Positions 8,258 to 16,322 of a DNA stretch of 23,688 nt are shown here, piece by piece. The DNA comes from Rhodobacteraceae bacterium UBA6273 (lineage in GTDB: Bacteria > Pseudomonadota > Alphaproteobacteria > Rhodobacterales > Rhodobacteraceae): positions 1 to 23,688 of the forward strand of contig DJUV01000180.1 in NCBI GenBank assembly GCA_002440625.1. The letters are read 5' to 3'. Below the pieces are notes generated by a model, which made no database searches, was not told where the DNA came from, and saw only the letters and a list, made by a program, of their open reading frames with translations. Each line of letters starts with the position of its first letter. Positions within the stretch are counted from its first letter, which is position 1. The position numbers and the translations under genes were made by a program.

Positions 8258-9229
8258 TCAGGCCGCCATCGAGGCGCGTTTTTCGGCGATGATGTCGCGG
8301 ATGATCTCGCTCAAGGGGCGGCGTGGGCGATAGCCGATGGTGCGTTCGAGCTTTGAGACATCGGGCAATCGGCGCTGCATGTCCTCGAATCCCGGCGGAT
8401 AGACTTCGCTATAGGGGACGAGGCGGATTTCAGACCGCGATCCGGTTGCGGCGACGACCTCTTCGGCGAGACTGCGGATCGAGATTTCCTGATCGTTGGC
8501 GACGTTGAAGACCTCGCCCCGCGCGGCGGGTGTCTGCATCAGGCGGACCAGCGCCTCCACGACATCGGCGACATGGCCGAAACAGCGCGTCTGTTCGCCG
8601 GTGCCGTGGACCAGAAGCGGGCGCCCGTCGAGCGCGGATTGTACGAAATTGGGCAGGACCATGCCGTAGCGCCCGGTCTGGCGGGGGCCGGTCGTGTTGA
8701 AAAACCGCAAGACGATGGCAGGGAGGCCGACCTCGCGCACATAAGCGAGCGTAAGGAATTCATCGAGCTGCTTGGCCGAGGCGTAGGACCAGCGCAGGTT
8801 TTTCGTGGCGCCGATGGTTAGGTCGTCATCCTCGGCGAAGGGGAACTTCGTGGCCTTGCCATAGACCTCGGAGGTAGAGGCGATGAAGGTCAGTTTCTTG
8901 TCCTTCAGCGCCGCCTTCAGAACGTTCTCGGTCCCGTTGATATTGGTCAGGATCGATTTCGACGGCTCATCCATGATGAGCTTCACGCCCACCGCGGCGG
9001 CAAGGTGGAAGATCACGTCGGCATCGTCGACAAGCCCCTGCACCAATGCGGCGTCGAGAACCGAGCCTTCGATCAGGCGCATGCGATTGCTCCCGGCGGT
9101 GCCCGCCAGATTCTCCCGCCGTCCCGTCGAAAGGTCGTCCAGCGCGGTCACGGCATGGCCCTCGGCGATGAGGCGTTCACACAGATGCGATCCGATGAAG
9201 CCCGCGCCGCCGGTGATGAGTACCTTCAT
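8258..9229 (-). CDS. NAD-dependent epimerase/dehydratase (extended SDR)
   Basis: 323 residues. The N-terminus MKVLITGGAGFIGSHL holds the GxxGxxG nucleotide-binding motif. STSEVYGK and the catalytic YxxxK (SYASAKQ) follow, and the C-terminal half has RYGMVLPNFV and GTGEQTRCFGHVADV, as in UDP-glucuronate decarboxylases and dTDP-glucose dehydratase-like enzymes. It should act on a nucleotide sugar, but the sequence does not decide between epimerase, dehydratase and decarboxylase. It starts at ATG 9227-9229 with GAGG a few bases before, and leads a two-gene minus-strand unit with the GMC oxidoreductase. It is divergent from a nucleotide-sugar dehydrogenase whose product would be a suitable substrate for a decarboxylase or epimerase. 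Confidence 0.9.
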   Translation of the reverse strand: MKVLITGGAGFIGSHLCERLIAEGHAVTALDDLSTGRRENLAGTAGSNRMRLIEGSVLDAALVQGLVDDADVIFHLAAAVGVKLIMDEPSKSILTNINGTENVLKAALKDKKLTFIASTSEVYGKATKFPFAEDDDLTIGATKNLRWSYASAKQLDEFLTLAYVREVGLPAIVLRFFNTTGPRQTGRYGMVLPNFVQSALDGRPLLVHGTGEQTRCFGHVADVVEALVRLMQTPAARGEVFNVANDQEISIRSLAEEVVAATGSRSEIRLVPYSEVYPPGFEDMQRRLPDVSKLERTIGYRPRRPLSEIIRDIIAEKRASMAA

Positions 9230-9325
9230 ACTGCCTCGCTTGAACGCCGCCCGTAGAACAGTGGAATGCTATCATGCAGCACTGACTGCCGCTATCAGGC
9301 TGTCCCGACTTTCTGCGTTTGCGAA

Positions 9326-9340
9326 ACAATTCCGGATTGT
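9326..9340. promoter_or_regulatory. Near-palindrome, candidate operator
   Basis: ACAAT (9326-9330) and ATTGT (9336-9340) form a perfect inverted repeat around the centre TCCGG. It lies about 100 bases upstream of the minus-strand epimerase and 250 bases upstream of the plus-strand dehydrogenase, where a dimeric repressor or activator could act. No known regulator matches by eye. Confidence 0.3.
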
Positions 9341-9432
9341 GGGTGGTGTCGGTTGCCGTTTGGTCAACAGGCACTCAAGCGCGGCCAAACCGAATCCTTT
9401 GCCGAAGATTTGGGCGCACTTTCCGGGGCAAA

Positions 9433-9499
9433 CGCGGCCAGTGCCCGTTTCGTAGCCAGATTGTTTTCCAGGAAGGTACAACTTTCCAGACTGGCCGCG
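9433..9499. repeat. Perfect 10-bp inverted repeat in the divergent control region
   Basis: CGCGGCCAGT at 9433-9442 is the exact reverse complement of ACTGGCCGCG at 9490-9499. The 47-base interior contains smaller self-complementary pieces (TTCCAGGAA, then GGAA with TTTCC). It sits 90-156 bases before the dehydrogenase start. It could be a structured leader RNA if transcription starts upstream of it, or a DNA site; no known riboswitch class is recognised. Confidence 0.45.
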
Positions 9500-9517
9500 A
9501 ACCGGTTGCCTGTCTTA

Positions 9518-9550
9518 TTGTGCATGTGCAAAAAGATTTTCCATTATAGT
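9518..9550 (+). promoter_or_regulatory. Possible promoter of the nucleotide-sugar dehydrogenase gene
   Basis: A good -10-like hexamer TATAGT is at 9545-9550, 38 bases before the ATG. The nearest -35-like hexamer, TTGTGC at 9518-9523, is 21 bases away, longer than ideal, so activator dependence is possible. This AT-rich patch stands out against its GC-rich surroundings. Confidence 0.3.
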
Positions 9551-9588
9551 AGTTCATCGGCGGCGGGCGCTGCATTTCGGGATCGAAG

Positions 9589-10935
9589 ATGACCAACGCA
9601 TTTTCGTTGTTTTCCGCTCTGAAGGACCGCATTGCCCGCCGCGATGCGCGAATCGCGACGGTTGGCCTCGGATATGTAGGGCTGCCGCTGGCGTTGACGA
9701 TCTCCGAAGCGGGCTATCCGACGACCGGCATCGATCTGAACGAAAAGCGCGTGGCGGGGATCAGCGCCGGCGAAAGAACTATCTCCTATTTCGCGGAAGA
9801 CCGGATCGCCAAGGCGATTGCCGGGGGCAAGTTCCGCGCGACCGCGGATTTCGCCGCGCTGGGCGAGAGCGACATCATCCTGATCTGCGTGCCGACGCCG
9901 CTGTCGCCCGCCCGCGCGCCTGACCTCACCTATGTCATCCGTGCCGCCGAAGGCGTCGCCGAACGGCTGCGCCCCGGCCAGCTTGTCGTCCTGGAAAGCA
10001 CCGTGTGGCCTGGTGCCACTGAAACCGTCGTCAAGCCGATCCTTGAACGGCAGGGCCTGCGGGCCGGCGAGGACTTCTTTCTGGCCTTCTCGCCCGAGCG
10101 TGAAGACCCCGGCAACCATGCGTACGACACCAAGTCGATCCCGAAGATCGTCGGAGCCGACGATGCGCGTTCGCGCGAGTTGATCGACATGTTCTATTCG
10201 CGGATCGTCTCGCGCACCGTGCCAGTAAGCTCGCTTGCCACTGCCGAGGCAGTGAAGCTCGCCGAGAACAGCTTTCGCACCGTGAACATTGCGCTGGTGA
10301 ACGAGATGAAGGTCGCGATGGAGGCGATGGGCGTCGATGTCTGGGAAGTCGTCCGGGCCGCCGCGACCAAGCCCTTCGGCTACATGCCCTTCTATCCCGG
10401 CCCCGGCATCGGCGGCGACTGCATCCCGGTGTCGCCGGTCTATCTTTCCTGGCGGGCGAAGGACGTGGGGTCGAGCCTGCCGATCATCGAACTGGCTCAG
10501 TTCAACAACGACCATGCGCCCGACCTGATTGCCGGCCGTGTTGCGGTGGAATTGTCGAAGGACAGTGGCAAGCCTGTGAAGGGCGCGCGCATCCTGATCC
10601 TCGGCATCGCCTACAAGAAGGATGTCGAGGACACCCGGGAAAGCCCGGCACTTGCCATCCTCAACCGGTTGGAAGAGATGGGGGCCAACTGCGACTATCA
10701 CGACCCCTACTTTCCTGTGATGCCGGTGACGCGCGACCATCCGGCCCTCGCCGGGCGCCGCTCGGCGGAATTGAGTGAAGCCGCGCTTGCCGGCTATGAC
10801 GCGGTGCTGGTTACGACGGATCATACCGCCGTCGACTACGGCCTTGTCGCGAGGTCGTCGCAACTGTTGCTCGATACGCGGAATGCGCTAGAGGGACGCG
10901 GGGTCGTCGCCGGGCGGCGTTACGTCAAAATCTGA
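9589..10935 (+). CDS. Nucleotide-sugar 6-dehydrogenase (UDP-GlcNAc / UDP-ManNAc dehydrogenase type)
   Basis: 448 residues in the three-domain layout of UDP-glucose/GDP-mannose dehydrogenases. The N-terminal Rossmann domain has VGLGYVGLPLA and CVPTPLS. The middle domain has the segment KLAENSFRTVNIALVNE. The active-site loop GIGGDCIPV supplies the catalytic cysteine, Cys278, and the C-terminal domain includes GIAYKKDVEDTRESPA. The overall form is closest to WbpA/WecC/TviB-type enzymes, which oxidise C6 of UDP-N-acetylhexosamines to uronic acids with two NAD+. In those enzymes the residue before the cysteine is usually His (GGHC); here it is Asp. The product would feed an acidic surface polysaccharide. 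The 324 bases after it before the next oxidoreductase form an AT-rich leader. Confidence 0.92.
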   Translation: MTNAFSLFSALKDRIARRDARIATVGLGYVGLPLALTISEAGYPTTGIDLNEKRVAGISAGERTISYFAEDRIAKAIAGGKFRATADFAALGESDIILICVPTPLSPARAPDLTYVIRAAEGVAERLRPGQLVVLESTVWPGATETVVKPILERQGLRAGEDFFLAFSPEREDPGNHAYDTKSIPKIVGADDARSRELIDMFYSRIVSRTVPVSSLATAEAVKLAENSFRTVNIALVNEMKVAMEAMGVDVWEVVRAAATKPFGYMPFYPGPGIGGDCIPVSPVYLSWRAKDVGSSLPIIELAQFNNDHAPDLIAGRVAVELSKDSGKPVKGARILILGIAYKKDVEDTRESPALAILNRLEEMGANCDYHDPYFPVMPVTRDHPALAGRRSAELSEAALAGYDAVLVTTDHTAVDYGLVARSSQLLLDTRNALEGRGVVAGRRYVKI

Positions 10936-11262
10936 AGAAAGAATCTTAACCTGTTGTTATATTACATTTTAATGACAGAATGTTCGATCTGTGGAAGTCG
11001 GGATGAGGTGGTAGCGATTCGGAAAGAGTTCGCGCGGAGCGGTGGGGAAAGTCTTTTGTTCAATCGGAGGTTGAATCATGAATTTTGCATTTGGTAACTT
11101 CTTCGCAGTTGGGGGACGAACCCTGTCAAAACTGGTTGATTGGTTCCATTTCGGCGACGCACTTCATCTATCTGACGTGAGAAGGTTTGGCTGCGATCCC
11201 GTCCCGCTGTATATTGAGCGGGTGAGGGTGGATTTGATAAACTCAGATTTTCGGGAACGGTG
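10936..11262 (+). other. AT-rich leader before the second FAD oxidoreductase
   Basis: The segment just after the dehydrogenase stop is conspicuously AT-rich (10940-10980 especially), unlike the rest of the window. TATATT- and TTTAAT-like hexamers around 10957-10975 could serve as a -10 region, but no well-spaced -35 is clear. Two short open frames lie inside (10972-11097 and 11078-11263). No factor-independent terminator is seen after the dehydrogenase. Confidence 0.5.
10972..11097 (+). CDS. Tiny ORF with CxxC motif, 41 residues, doubtful
   Basis: ATG 10972 opens a 41-codon frame ending TAA 11097. It begins MTECSICGSRDE; the CSICGS start resembles the zinc-ribbon-like N-termini of some methyltransferases found in polysaccharide loci, so it could be the remnant of such a gene. 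No ribosome-binding site precedes it, and it overlaps the next small ORF by 20 bases in another frame. Real translation is unproven. Confidence 0.2.
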   Translation: MTECSICGSRDEVVAIRKEFARSGGESLLFNRRLNHEFCIW

Positions 11263-11263
11263 A
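11078..11263 (+). CDS. Small ORF (61 residues), possible coupled leader peptide
   Basis: ATG 11078 is preceded by GGAGG at 11066-11070 with a 7-base spacer, one of the better ribosome-binding sites in the window. The frame ends in TGA 11261-11263, which shares its A with ATG 11263 of the FAD oxidoreductase (TGATG), the classic layout for translational coupling. The product begins MNFAFGNFFAVGG and has no family I recognise. Its codons use many A/T third positions, unlike neighbouring genes, so it may be a leader peptide, a recent arrival or non-coding. No membrane segment is obvious beyond the hydrophobic first 12 residues. Confidence 0.4.
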   Translation: MNFAFGNFFAVGGRTLSKLVDWFHFGDALHLSDVRRFGCDPVPLYIERVRVDLINSDFRER

Positions 11264-12750
11264 TGTCAGATATGCAGCAGGGCGAACGCAGCCCCGTAGT
11301 GGTGATCGGGGGCGGTCCGGCGGGGCTCACCGCTGCCTATGAGTTGCAAAAACGCAGCTCTCGCCACAAGCCCAAGGTCTTCGAAGGGTCGGACATGGTC
11401 GGCGGCATCTCGCGGACCGAGTCGAACAACGGCTACCGCTTCGACATCGGTGGCCACCGCTTCTTCACCAAGGTGAAGGAGGTCGAGGACATGTGGCATG
11501 AGGTCTTGAAGGACGACTTCATAACCGTCCCGCGCCTCAGCCGCATCTACTACCGGGAGAAGTTCTTCGACTACCCGCTGAAGCTTTTCAACGCGCTCTG
11601 GAACATCGGCCCCTACGAGTCGATGCGCATCCTGCTCAGCTACTTCAAGTGGCAGGTGCGGCCCTACCGCAAGGAAGAAAGCTTCGAGGAATGGGTCATC
11701 AACCGCTTCGGTGGGCGGCTCTACATGCACTTCTTCCGCAGCTACACGCAGAAGGTCTGGGGTATCAGCCCGAAGGAAATCCGCGCCGACTGGGCCGCGC
11801 AGCGGATCAAGAACCTGTCGCTCTTCAAAGCGGTGTGGAATGCCATTTCCGGCTCCAACGATACCACCTCGCTCATCGAGGAATTTCAGTATCCGCGCCT
11901 CGGTCCCGGCATGATGTGGGAACGGACCGCCGAGATCATCAAGGAGCAGGGTGGCGAGGTCCACATGCGATCCGAGGTGGTGAAGGTGAACCGCAAGGGC
12001 AACCATGTCACCTCCATTGATGTGAAGCACTGGCGGGAGGATGGCAGCGCGCCGGTCATGGAGCGGGTCGAGGGCGATCATTTCGTCAACTCGATGGCGC
12101 TCCGTGACCTCATCCATGCCTTCGATCCGCCGCCGCCGCCCGAGGTGGTCGCGGCTGCCGACAAGCTGAGGTACCGCGACTTCCTGATCGTGACGCTGGT
12201 TCTCGACCATGCCGACCCGTTCAAGGACAACTGGATTTATATCCATTCGCCGCAGGTTAAGGTCGGTCGTATCCAGAATTTCCGTGCCTGGTCGAAAGAG
12301 ATGCTGCCCGACCAGAACACCGCCTCCATCGGCATGGAATATTTCTGCCAGAAGGGCGATGGTCTCTGGAACATGTCGGACGAGGATCTGCGCGCACTCG
12401 CTTCGAAGGAACTGGAGCAGCTTGGCCTTGCCAGGGCAACCGATGTCATCGGCGCCGCGATCATCCGCCAGCCGAAGGCGTATCCGGTCTATGACGGCGA
12501 ATACCGCGCCGCGCTCGATACGCTGGAAGAATGGATCCTGTCGCTCGACAACTTCCAGACCGTCGGCCGCAACGGGCTTCACCGTTACAACAACCAGGAC
12601 CATTCCATGCTGTCGGCGATGCTTGCGGCGCGCAACATTCTCGGCGAAAAACATGATGTCTGGACGGTCAACGTCGAGCGCTCCTACCACGAGGAGTTCG
12701 AGGTCAAGAAACCGACCCCAGAGATGAAGGCGGCCCTCGCCGCCGAGTGA
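11263..12750 (+). CDS. FAD-dependent oxidoreductase, paralogue of 1756-3171
   Basis: 495 residues from ATG 11263; GTG 11260 in the same frame is an alternative. VVVIGGGPAGLTAAYEL (Gly16, Gly18, Gly21) is the FAD-binding fingerprint, followed by EGSDMVGGISRT and GYRFDIGGHRFF, the pattern of protoporphyrinogen-oxidase/UDP-galactopyranose-mutase-like oxidoreductases common in polysaccharide loci. It shares DPPPPPEVVAAA, LWNMSDEDL and KAYPVYDGEY blocks with the first oxidoreductase, but is 24 residues longer and only moderately similar, so the duplication is old. It may be coupled to the small ORF upstream. A perfect-stem hairpin follows at 12764-12794. The reaction is unknown. Confidence 0.88.
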   Translation: MSDMQQGERSPVVVIGGGPAGLTAAYELQKRSSRHKPKVFEGSDMVGGISRTESNNGYRFDIGGHRFFTKVKEVEDMWHEVLKDDFITVPRLSRIYYREKFFDYPLKLFNALWNIGPYESMRILLSYFKWQVRPYRKEESFEEWVINRFGGRLYMHFFRSYTQKVWGISPKEIRADWAAQRIKNLSLFKAVWNAISGSNDTTSLIEEFQYPRLGPGMMWERTAEIIKEQGGEVHMRSEVVKVNRKGNHVTSIDVKHWREDGSAPVMERVEGDHFVNSMALRDLIHAFDPPPPPEVVAAADKLRYRDFLIVTLVLDHADPFKDNWIYIHSPQVKVGRIQNFRAWSKEMLPDQNTASIGMEYFCQKGDGLWNMSDEDLRALASKELEQLGLARATDVIGAAIIRQPKAYPVYDGEYRAALDTLEEWILSLDNFQTVGRNGLHRYNNQDHSMLSAMLAARNILGEKHDVWTVNVERSYHEEFEVKKPTPEMKAALAAE

Positions 12751-12763
12751 CGGATCACCTATA

Positions 12764-12794
12764 CGCAGCCGCGTTCCCTACGAGCGCGGCTGCG
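12764..12794 (+). terminator. Hairpin after the polysaccharide locus
   Basis: CGCAGCCGCG (12764-12773) and CGCGGCTGCG (12785-12794) form a perfect 10-bp stem with an 11-base loop, 14 bases after the oxidoreductase stop. There is no T-run of the usual length after it (only TTT a few bases on), so it may be an inefficient or processed terminator rather than a strong one. Confidence 0.5.
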
Positions 12795-12811
12795 ACATAG
12801 TTTGGGGCAGC

Positions 12812-13381
12812 ATGCGCCGCCGCGTCTTGGGCAACACCTATCTGCTGTGGGCCGTGCTGGCATTGCCGGCAATCTGGTTCGTGGCGGAACGATTTGCCTT
12901 GCATGGCAAGGTGGCCTTCGTGCCTTGGACCGGCATCCTTTCCGGCTGGCTGATGATCGTCACGCTGATGGTGACGCCGCTTCAGCAGCTTTTTGGCCCA
13001 TTGCCATGGCTGAAGAAGCACCGCCGCCACCTTGGCGTCGCAAGCTTCGGCTATGCCTTCCTTCATTTTTTCTTCTGGCTCATCAATGAGAACCTCCGCG
13101 CATTCATCCAGTCCTTCCTGCAGCTTGACATCCTGGTCGGCTGGATTGCCTTCTTCATCTTGATTGCGCTTGCCATGACCTCGAACGATGCGTCGGTCGG
13201 CAAGTTGGGGACCGGCTGGAAGCGGCTTCAGCGCTGGGTCTATCCGGCGGCGATCCTGACCTACATCCACTGGCTGATGACGACGGATTACGTTGTCGAT
13301 GCCGTTCTTTATGCGGCACCGCTGATCGCGCTCACGATCTGGCGCGTGCTGCGTCACCGGAAACGTCCGCGCGGCGTCTGA
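12812..13381 (+). CDS. MsrQ/YedZ-like heme-binding membrane protein (ferric reductase-like domain)
   Basis: 189 residues with about six hydrophobic helices. It has the MsrQ layout: TGILSGWLMIVTLMVTPLQQ, then RRHLGVASFGYAFLHFF with histidines placed as b-heme ligands, then LALAMTSND, a WKRLQRWVYPAAILTYIHWL segment with a further His, and a basic C-terminus. MsrQ passes electrons from the quinone pool to the periplasmic methionine sulphoxide reductase MsrP. No MsrP gene is adjacent, so this copy may serve another partner or one encoded elsewhere. ATG 12812 is preceded by GGGG at 12804-12807. It follows the hairpin at 12764-12794 and so probably forms a separate unit. Confidence 0.75.
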   Translation: MRRRVLGNTYLLWAVLALPAIWFVAERFALHGKVAFVPWTGILSGWLMIVTLMVTPLQQLFGPLPWLKKHRRHLGVASFGYAFLHFFFWLINENLRAFIQSFLQLDILVGWIAFFILIALAMTSNDASVGKLGTGWKRLQRWVYPAAILTYIHWLMTTDYVVDAVLYAAPLIALTIWRVLRHRKRPRGV

Positions 13382-13461
13382 CGGGGTGAACGGGAAGCCG
13401 CTTGCTTGGCGCATGGGTGCGGCTATCGTCTTCCAGACAAAATGCTGCGGGGAACACAGGC

Positions 13462-13854
13462 ATGAGTACCGAACCCACGGGCACGCTGACGCTGCGCAAC
13501 CTGGCCATGCCGCGCGACGTTAACGTCAACGGCGACATCTTCGGCGGCTGGGTGCTGAGCCAGATGGACATTGCCTGCGGCATCGTCGGCGGCGAACGGG
13601 CGCAGGGTCGGGTGGCGACGGTTGCGGTCGATGCGATGAAGTTCATCCGGCCGGTCAAGGTCGGCGATGTCCTCTGCATCTATACCGAGGTCAGCCGCGT
13701 CGGACGCACCTCGATGGCGATTGCCGTCGAAGCCTGGGTGCTGCGCGGCCGGATCGGGGCGCGCGAGAAGGTGACGGAAGCTGTCTTTACCTTCGTCGCC
13801 ATCGACGATGAGGGGCGGCCGCGGCCGGTTCCGGCCGAAGTCCGCCGCCCCTGA
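13462..13854 (+). CDS. yciA: Acyl-CoA thioesterase, YciA-like hotdog fold
   Basis: 130 residues from ATG 13462, matching the usual length of YciA. The N-terminal RDVNVNGDIFGGWVLSQMD block contains the hotdog thioesterase signature, with Asp25 as the likely catalytic acid. A VAVDAMKFIRPVKVGD segment follows. These enzymes hydrolyse acyl-CoA in the cytoplasm as hexamers. The open frame extends 20 codons upstream to 13402, but that part is not like the family. The gene ends six bases before the end of tex, which runs the other way. An inverted repeat (CGGCCGG, TT, CCGGCCG at 13822-13837) near the 3' end lies within the coding sequence. Confidence 0.9.
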   Translation: MSTEPTGTLTLRNLAMPRDVNVNGDIFGGWVLSQMDIACGIVGGERAQGRVATVAVDAMKFIRPVKVGDVLCIYTEVSRVGRTSMAIAVEAWVLRGRIGAREKVTEAVFTFVAIDDEGRPRPVPAEVRRP

Positions 13855-13860
13855 TCCGGG

Positions 13861-16173
13861 TCAGGTCCGGCGCTTCATCGCATCGAGAAGAGCGGCGCCG
13901 AAAGCGCCGGTGCTGTCCTCTTTCTGCGGTGCGGGCTTCGGTGCCGGACCGCGTGGGGTGCTTTGCTGCCTCGTGTCCCGCCTGGCAGGTTGTGGTGCTG
14001 TGGCCACTTCCTCCTTGCGCATGGTCAGGCCGATGCGCTTCCGCGCCACGTCGACCTCGGTGACGCGGACCTTGACCACGTCGCCGGCCTTGACGACCTC
14101 ATGCGGGTCCTTGACGAAGCGGTCGGCCAACTGGCTGACATGCACCAGCCCGTCCTGATGGACGCCGATATCGACGAAGGCGCCAAAGGCCGCGACATTC
14201 GTGACGGTGCCCTCCAGCATCATGCCGGGCTTCAGGTCCTTGATGTCCTCGACCCCGTCGGCAAAGCTGGCGGTAACGAAATCCGGGCGCGGGTCGCGGC
14301 CGGGTTTTTCAAGCTCGGTCAGGATGTCGCGCACGGTCGGCAGACCGAAGTTGCCATCGACGAAATCCTCGGCCCTGAGGCCCTTCAGGGCGCGGGCATC
14401 GCCCATGATCGCGCGGATGTCGCGGCCACAGGCGGCGACGATGCGGCGGGCGACGCCATAGGCTTCCGGGTGGACGGAGGAGGCGTCGAGCGGCTCTTTC
14501 CCGTCGCGGATGCGGAGGAAGCCCGCGCATTGCTCAAAGGCCTTGGGGCCAAGCCCTGCGACCTTCAGAAGCGCGCTCCGCGAGGCGAAGGCGCCATGCG
14601 CGTCGCGGTGGGCGACGATGGACTGTGCGATGGACGGGCCGAGGCCCGCGACATGGGCAAGAAGGGGTGCGGAAGCGGTGTTGAGGTCAACGCCGACCGC
14701 GTTCACCGCATCCTCCACCACCGCTTCCAGCGCCTGCCCGAGGCGGCGCTGATCCACGTCATGCTGGTACTGGCCGACGCCGATCGACTGTGGTTCGATC
14801 TTCACCAGTTCGGCGAGCGGGTCCTGCAGGCGGCGGGCGATGGAGACGGCGCCCCTGAGCGATACGTCAAGGCCCGGAAATTCCCGCGCGGCAAGCTCCG
14901 AAGCGGAATAGACCGAGGCGCCGGCTTCCGACACGATCACCTTGACCGGCTTCTTGGCACTCGCCGGCAGCTTCTTCAGCACCTCGGCCACCAGCCGCTC
15001 CGTCTCCCGGCTCGCCGTGCCGTTGCCGATGGCGATCAGTTCGACATTGTGCCGCCGCACGATGTTCAGGATCTCTGCCATCGCGCCATAAAGATCGTTC
15101 TTCGGCTGGAACGGATAGACCGTCGCCGTCTCCAGAAGCTTGCCGGTCGCATCCACGACCGCCGCCTTGACGCCGGTGCGGATGCCGGGATCAAGGCCGA
15201 GGGTCGCCCGCGCGCCGGCTGGCGCGGCCAAGAGCAGGTCCTTGAGATTGCGGGAAAAGACGGTGATCGCCTCGTCATGCGCGCGCTTGCGCAGTTCCGC
15301 GAGAAGGTCGACATACATCGTGAGGCTGAGCTTGACGCGCCAGATCCAGGCCGCCGCATCGTGCAGCCAGCGGTCGCCCGGCGCATCGCCGGTGATGCCG
15401 ATGGCGGCGGCAACGGTGGCGACCGCACGCGGGGTTCCGGTGTCGGGATCGGGCGCGATGTCCACGGTGACGATCTCCTCCTTCGAGGCGCGGAGGATCG
15501 CCAATGCTCGGTGCGACGCAATTGTCGCCCACTTTTCCCGATGGTCGAAATAGTCTGAGAACTTTGCCCCGGCCTCTTCCTTGCCCGGCATGACCTTCGC
15601 CGACATGAAGGCTTCGGCGCGCATGAAATCCCTGAGCCGCCCGAGAAGGTTCGCACTTTCGCTGAGTTCCTCGGCGAGGATCTCGCGCGCCCCTTCCAGC
15701 GCCTCCTTCACCCCCGGCACCGCCTCGGTCACGTAAGCCGCGGCGAGCGCCTCTGGCGCCGCCTTCCGGTCGGCGGTGATGGCGCGCAGCAAGGGCTCCA
15801 GCCCGTTCTCGCGCGCGATCATGGCGCGGGTGCGGCGCTTGGGCTTGTAGGGCAGGTAGATGTCTTCGAGCGTCGCCTTGGTGTAAGCGCCAAGGATCGC
15901 GCGGGCGAGATCGTCGGTCAGCTTGCCCTGCTCGCGGATCGACTGGAGGATCGTCGCCCGCCGCGCCTCCAACTCGCGCAGGTAGGAAAGGCGGTCGGCG
16001 AGGGTCCTGAGCTGCGTATCATCAAGCCCGCCCGTCACCTCCTTGCGGTAGCGCGCCACGAAGGGCACCGTCGCCCCGCCGTCCAGAAGCTCGACCGCCG
16101 CCGTGACCTGACGGGCCGAGGCGCTGATCTCGGTGGCGATGGTGGCGGCGATGCGGCTGGCGGTGGTGTCCAA
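13861..16173 (-). CDS. tex: Transcription accessory protein Tex (S1 RNA-binding)
   Basis: 770 residues, normal for Tex. In order: an N-terminal helical region with [17 protein letters not shown] and [14 protein letters not shown]; a YqgF/RNase H-like domain beginning [14 protein letters not shown] near residue 320; the helix-hairpin-helix region with [10 protein letters not shown] and [13 protein letters not shown]; and a C-terminal S1 domain ([23 protein letters not shown]). Tex is a cytoplasmic nucleic-acid-binding protein linked to transcription. The start is TTG (16171-16173): GAGGAG lies on the minus strand at 16180-16185 with a 6-base spacer, which settles this non-ATG start. The C-terminal tail is low-complexity and basic. 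It is divergent from the Rrf2 gene. Confidence 0.97.
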   Translation of the reverse strand: MDTTASRIAATIATEISASARQVTAAVELLDGGATVPFVARYRKEVTGGLDDTQLRTLADRLSYLRELEARRATILQSIREQGKLTDDLARAILGAYTKATLEDIYLPYKPKRRTRAMIARENGLEPLLRAITADRKAAPEALAAAYVTEAVPGVKEALEGAREILAEELSESANLLGRLRDFMRAEAFMSAKVMPGKEEAGAKFSDYFDHREKWATIASHRALAILRASKEEIVTVDIAPDPDTGTPRAVATVAAAIGITGDAPGDRWLHDAAAWIWRVKLSLTMYVDLLAELRKRAHDEAITVFSRNLKDLLLAAPAGARATLGLDPGIRTGVKAAVVDATGKLLETATVYPFQPKNDLYGAMAEILNIVRRHNVELIAIGNGTASRETERLVAEVLKKLPASAKKPVKVIVSEAGASVYSASELAAREFPGLDVSLRGAVSIARRLQDPLAELVKIEPQSIGVGQYQHDVDQRRLGQALEAVVEDAVNAVGVDLNTASAPLLAHVAGLGPSIAQSIVAHRDAHGAFASRSALLKVAGLGPKAFEQCAGFLRIRDGKEPLDASSVHPEAYGVARRIVAACGRDIRAIMGDARALKGLRAEDFVDGNFGLPTVRDILTELEKPGRDPRPDFVTASFADGVEDIKDLKPGMMLEGTVTNVAAFGAFVDIGVHQDGLVHVSQLADRFVKDPHEVVKAGDVVKVRVTEVDVARKRIGLTMRKEEVATAPQPARRDTRQQSTPRGPAPKPAPQKEDSTGAFGAALLDAMKRRT

Positions 16174-16287
16174 GGGGGTCTCCTCACACTCGGGACTGAA
16201 CTGATAGCCATGCCGGGCGGGCGCGCCAAGGGGGCATCGACGGTGCCGGCGGCATGAAAGTTACACGACTGTGGTGGTCAGGTATTC

Positions 16288-16316
16288 TTGTCGTGCGGCG
16301 CGGTCCTTGCTACCAT
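16288..16316 (+). promoter_or_regulatory. Candidate promoter of the Rrf2 gene
   Basis: TTGTCG at 16288-16293 and TACCAT at 16311-16316 are separated by exactly 17 bases. Transcription would begin about 7 bases after the -10, at or next to the ATG at 16323, giving a leaderless mRNA. There is no purine-rich ribosome-binding site before that ATG, which fits. Confidence 0.45.
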
Positions 16317-16322
16317 CAGCGC

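Larger units (their letters stand above)
9230..9588. other. Intergenic control region between divergent epimerase and dehydrogenase genes
   Basis: This 359-base stretch has no convincing coding frame. It holds the near-palindrome at 9326-9340, the 10-bp inverted repeat at 9433-9499, a shorter inverted pair GTTTGG (9358-9363) with CCAAAC (9385-9390), and the possible promoter ending at 9550. It must contain the start signals for both flanking transcription units. Confidence 0.6.

Noticed and set aside
9544..10863. 439-codon minus-strand frame opposite the nucleotide-sugar dehydrogenase
   Set aside because: Antisense shadow; the plus-strand product is a full-length family member.
11266..12690. 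474-codon minus-strand frame opposite the second FAD oxidoreductase
   Set aside because: Antisense shadow with no motif.
13402..13461. Upstream start for the thioesterase
   Set aside because: The extra 20 residues are unlike YciA; ATG 13462 gives the usual length.
13963..15558. 531-codon plus-strand frame opposite tex
   Set aside because: tex is intact on the minus strand with all domains; the plus-strand translation has none.
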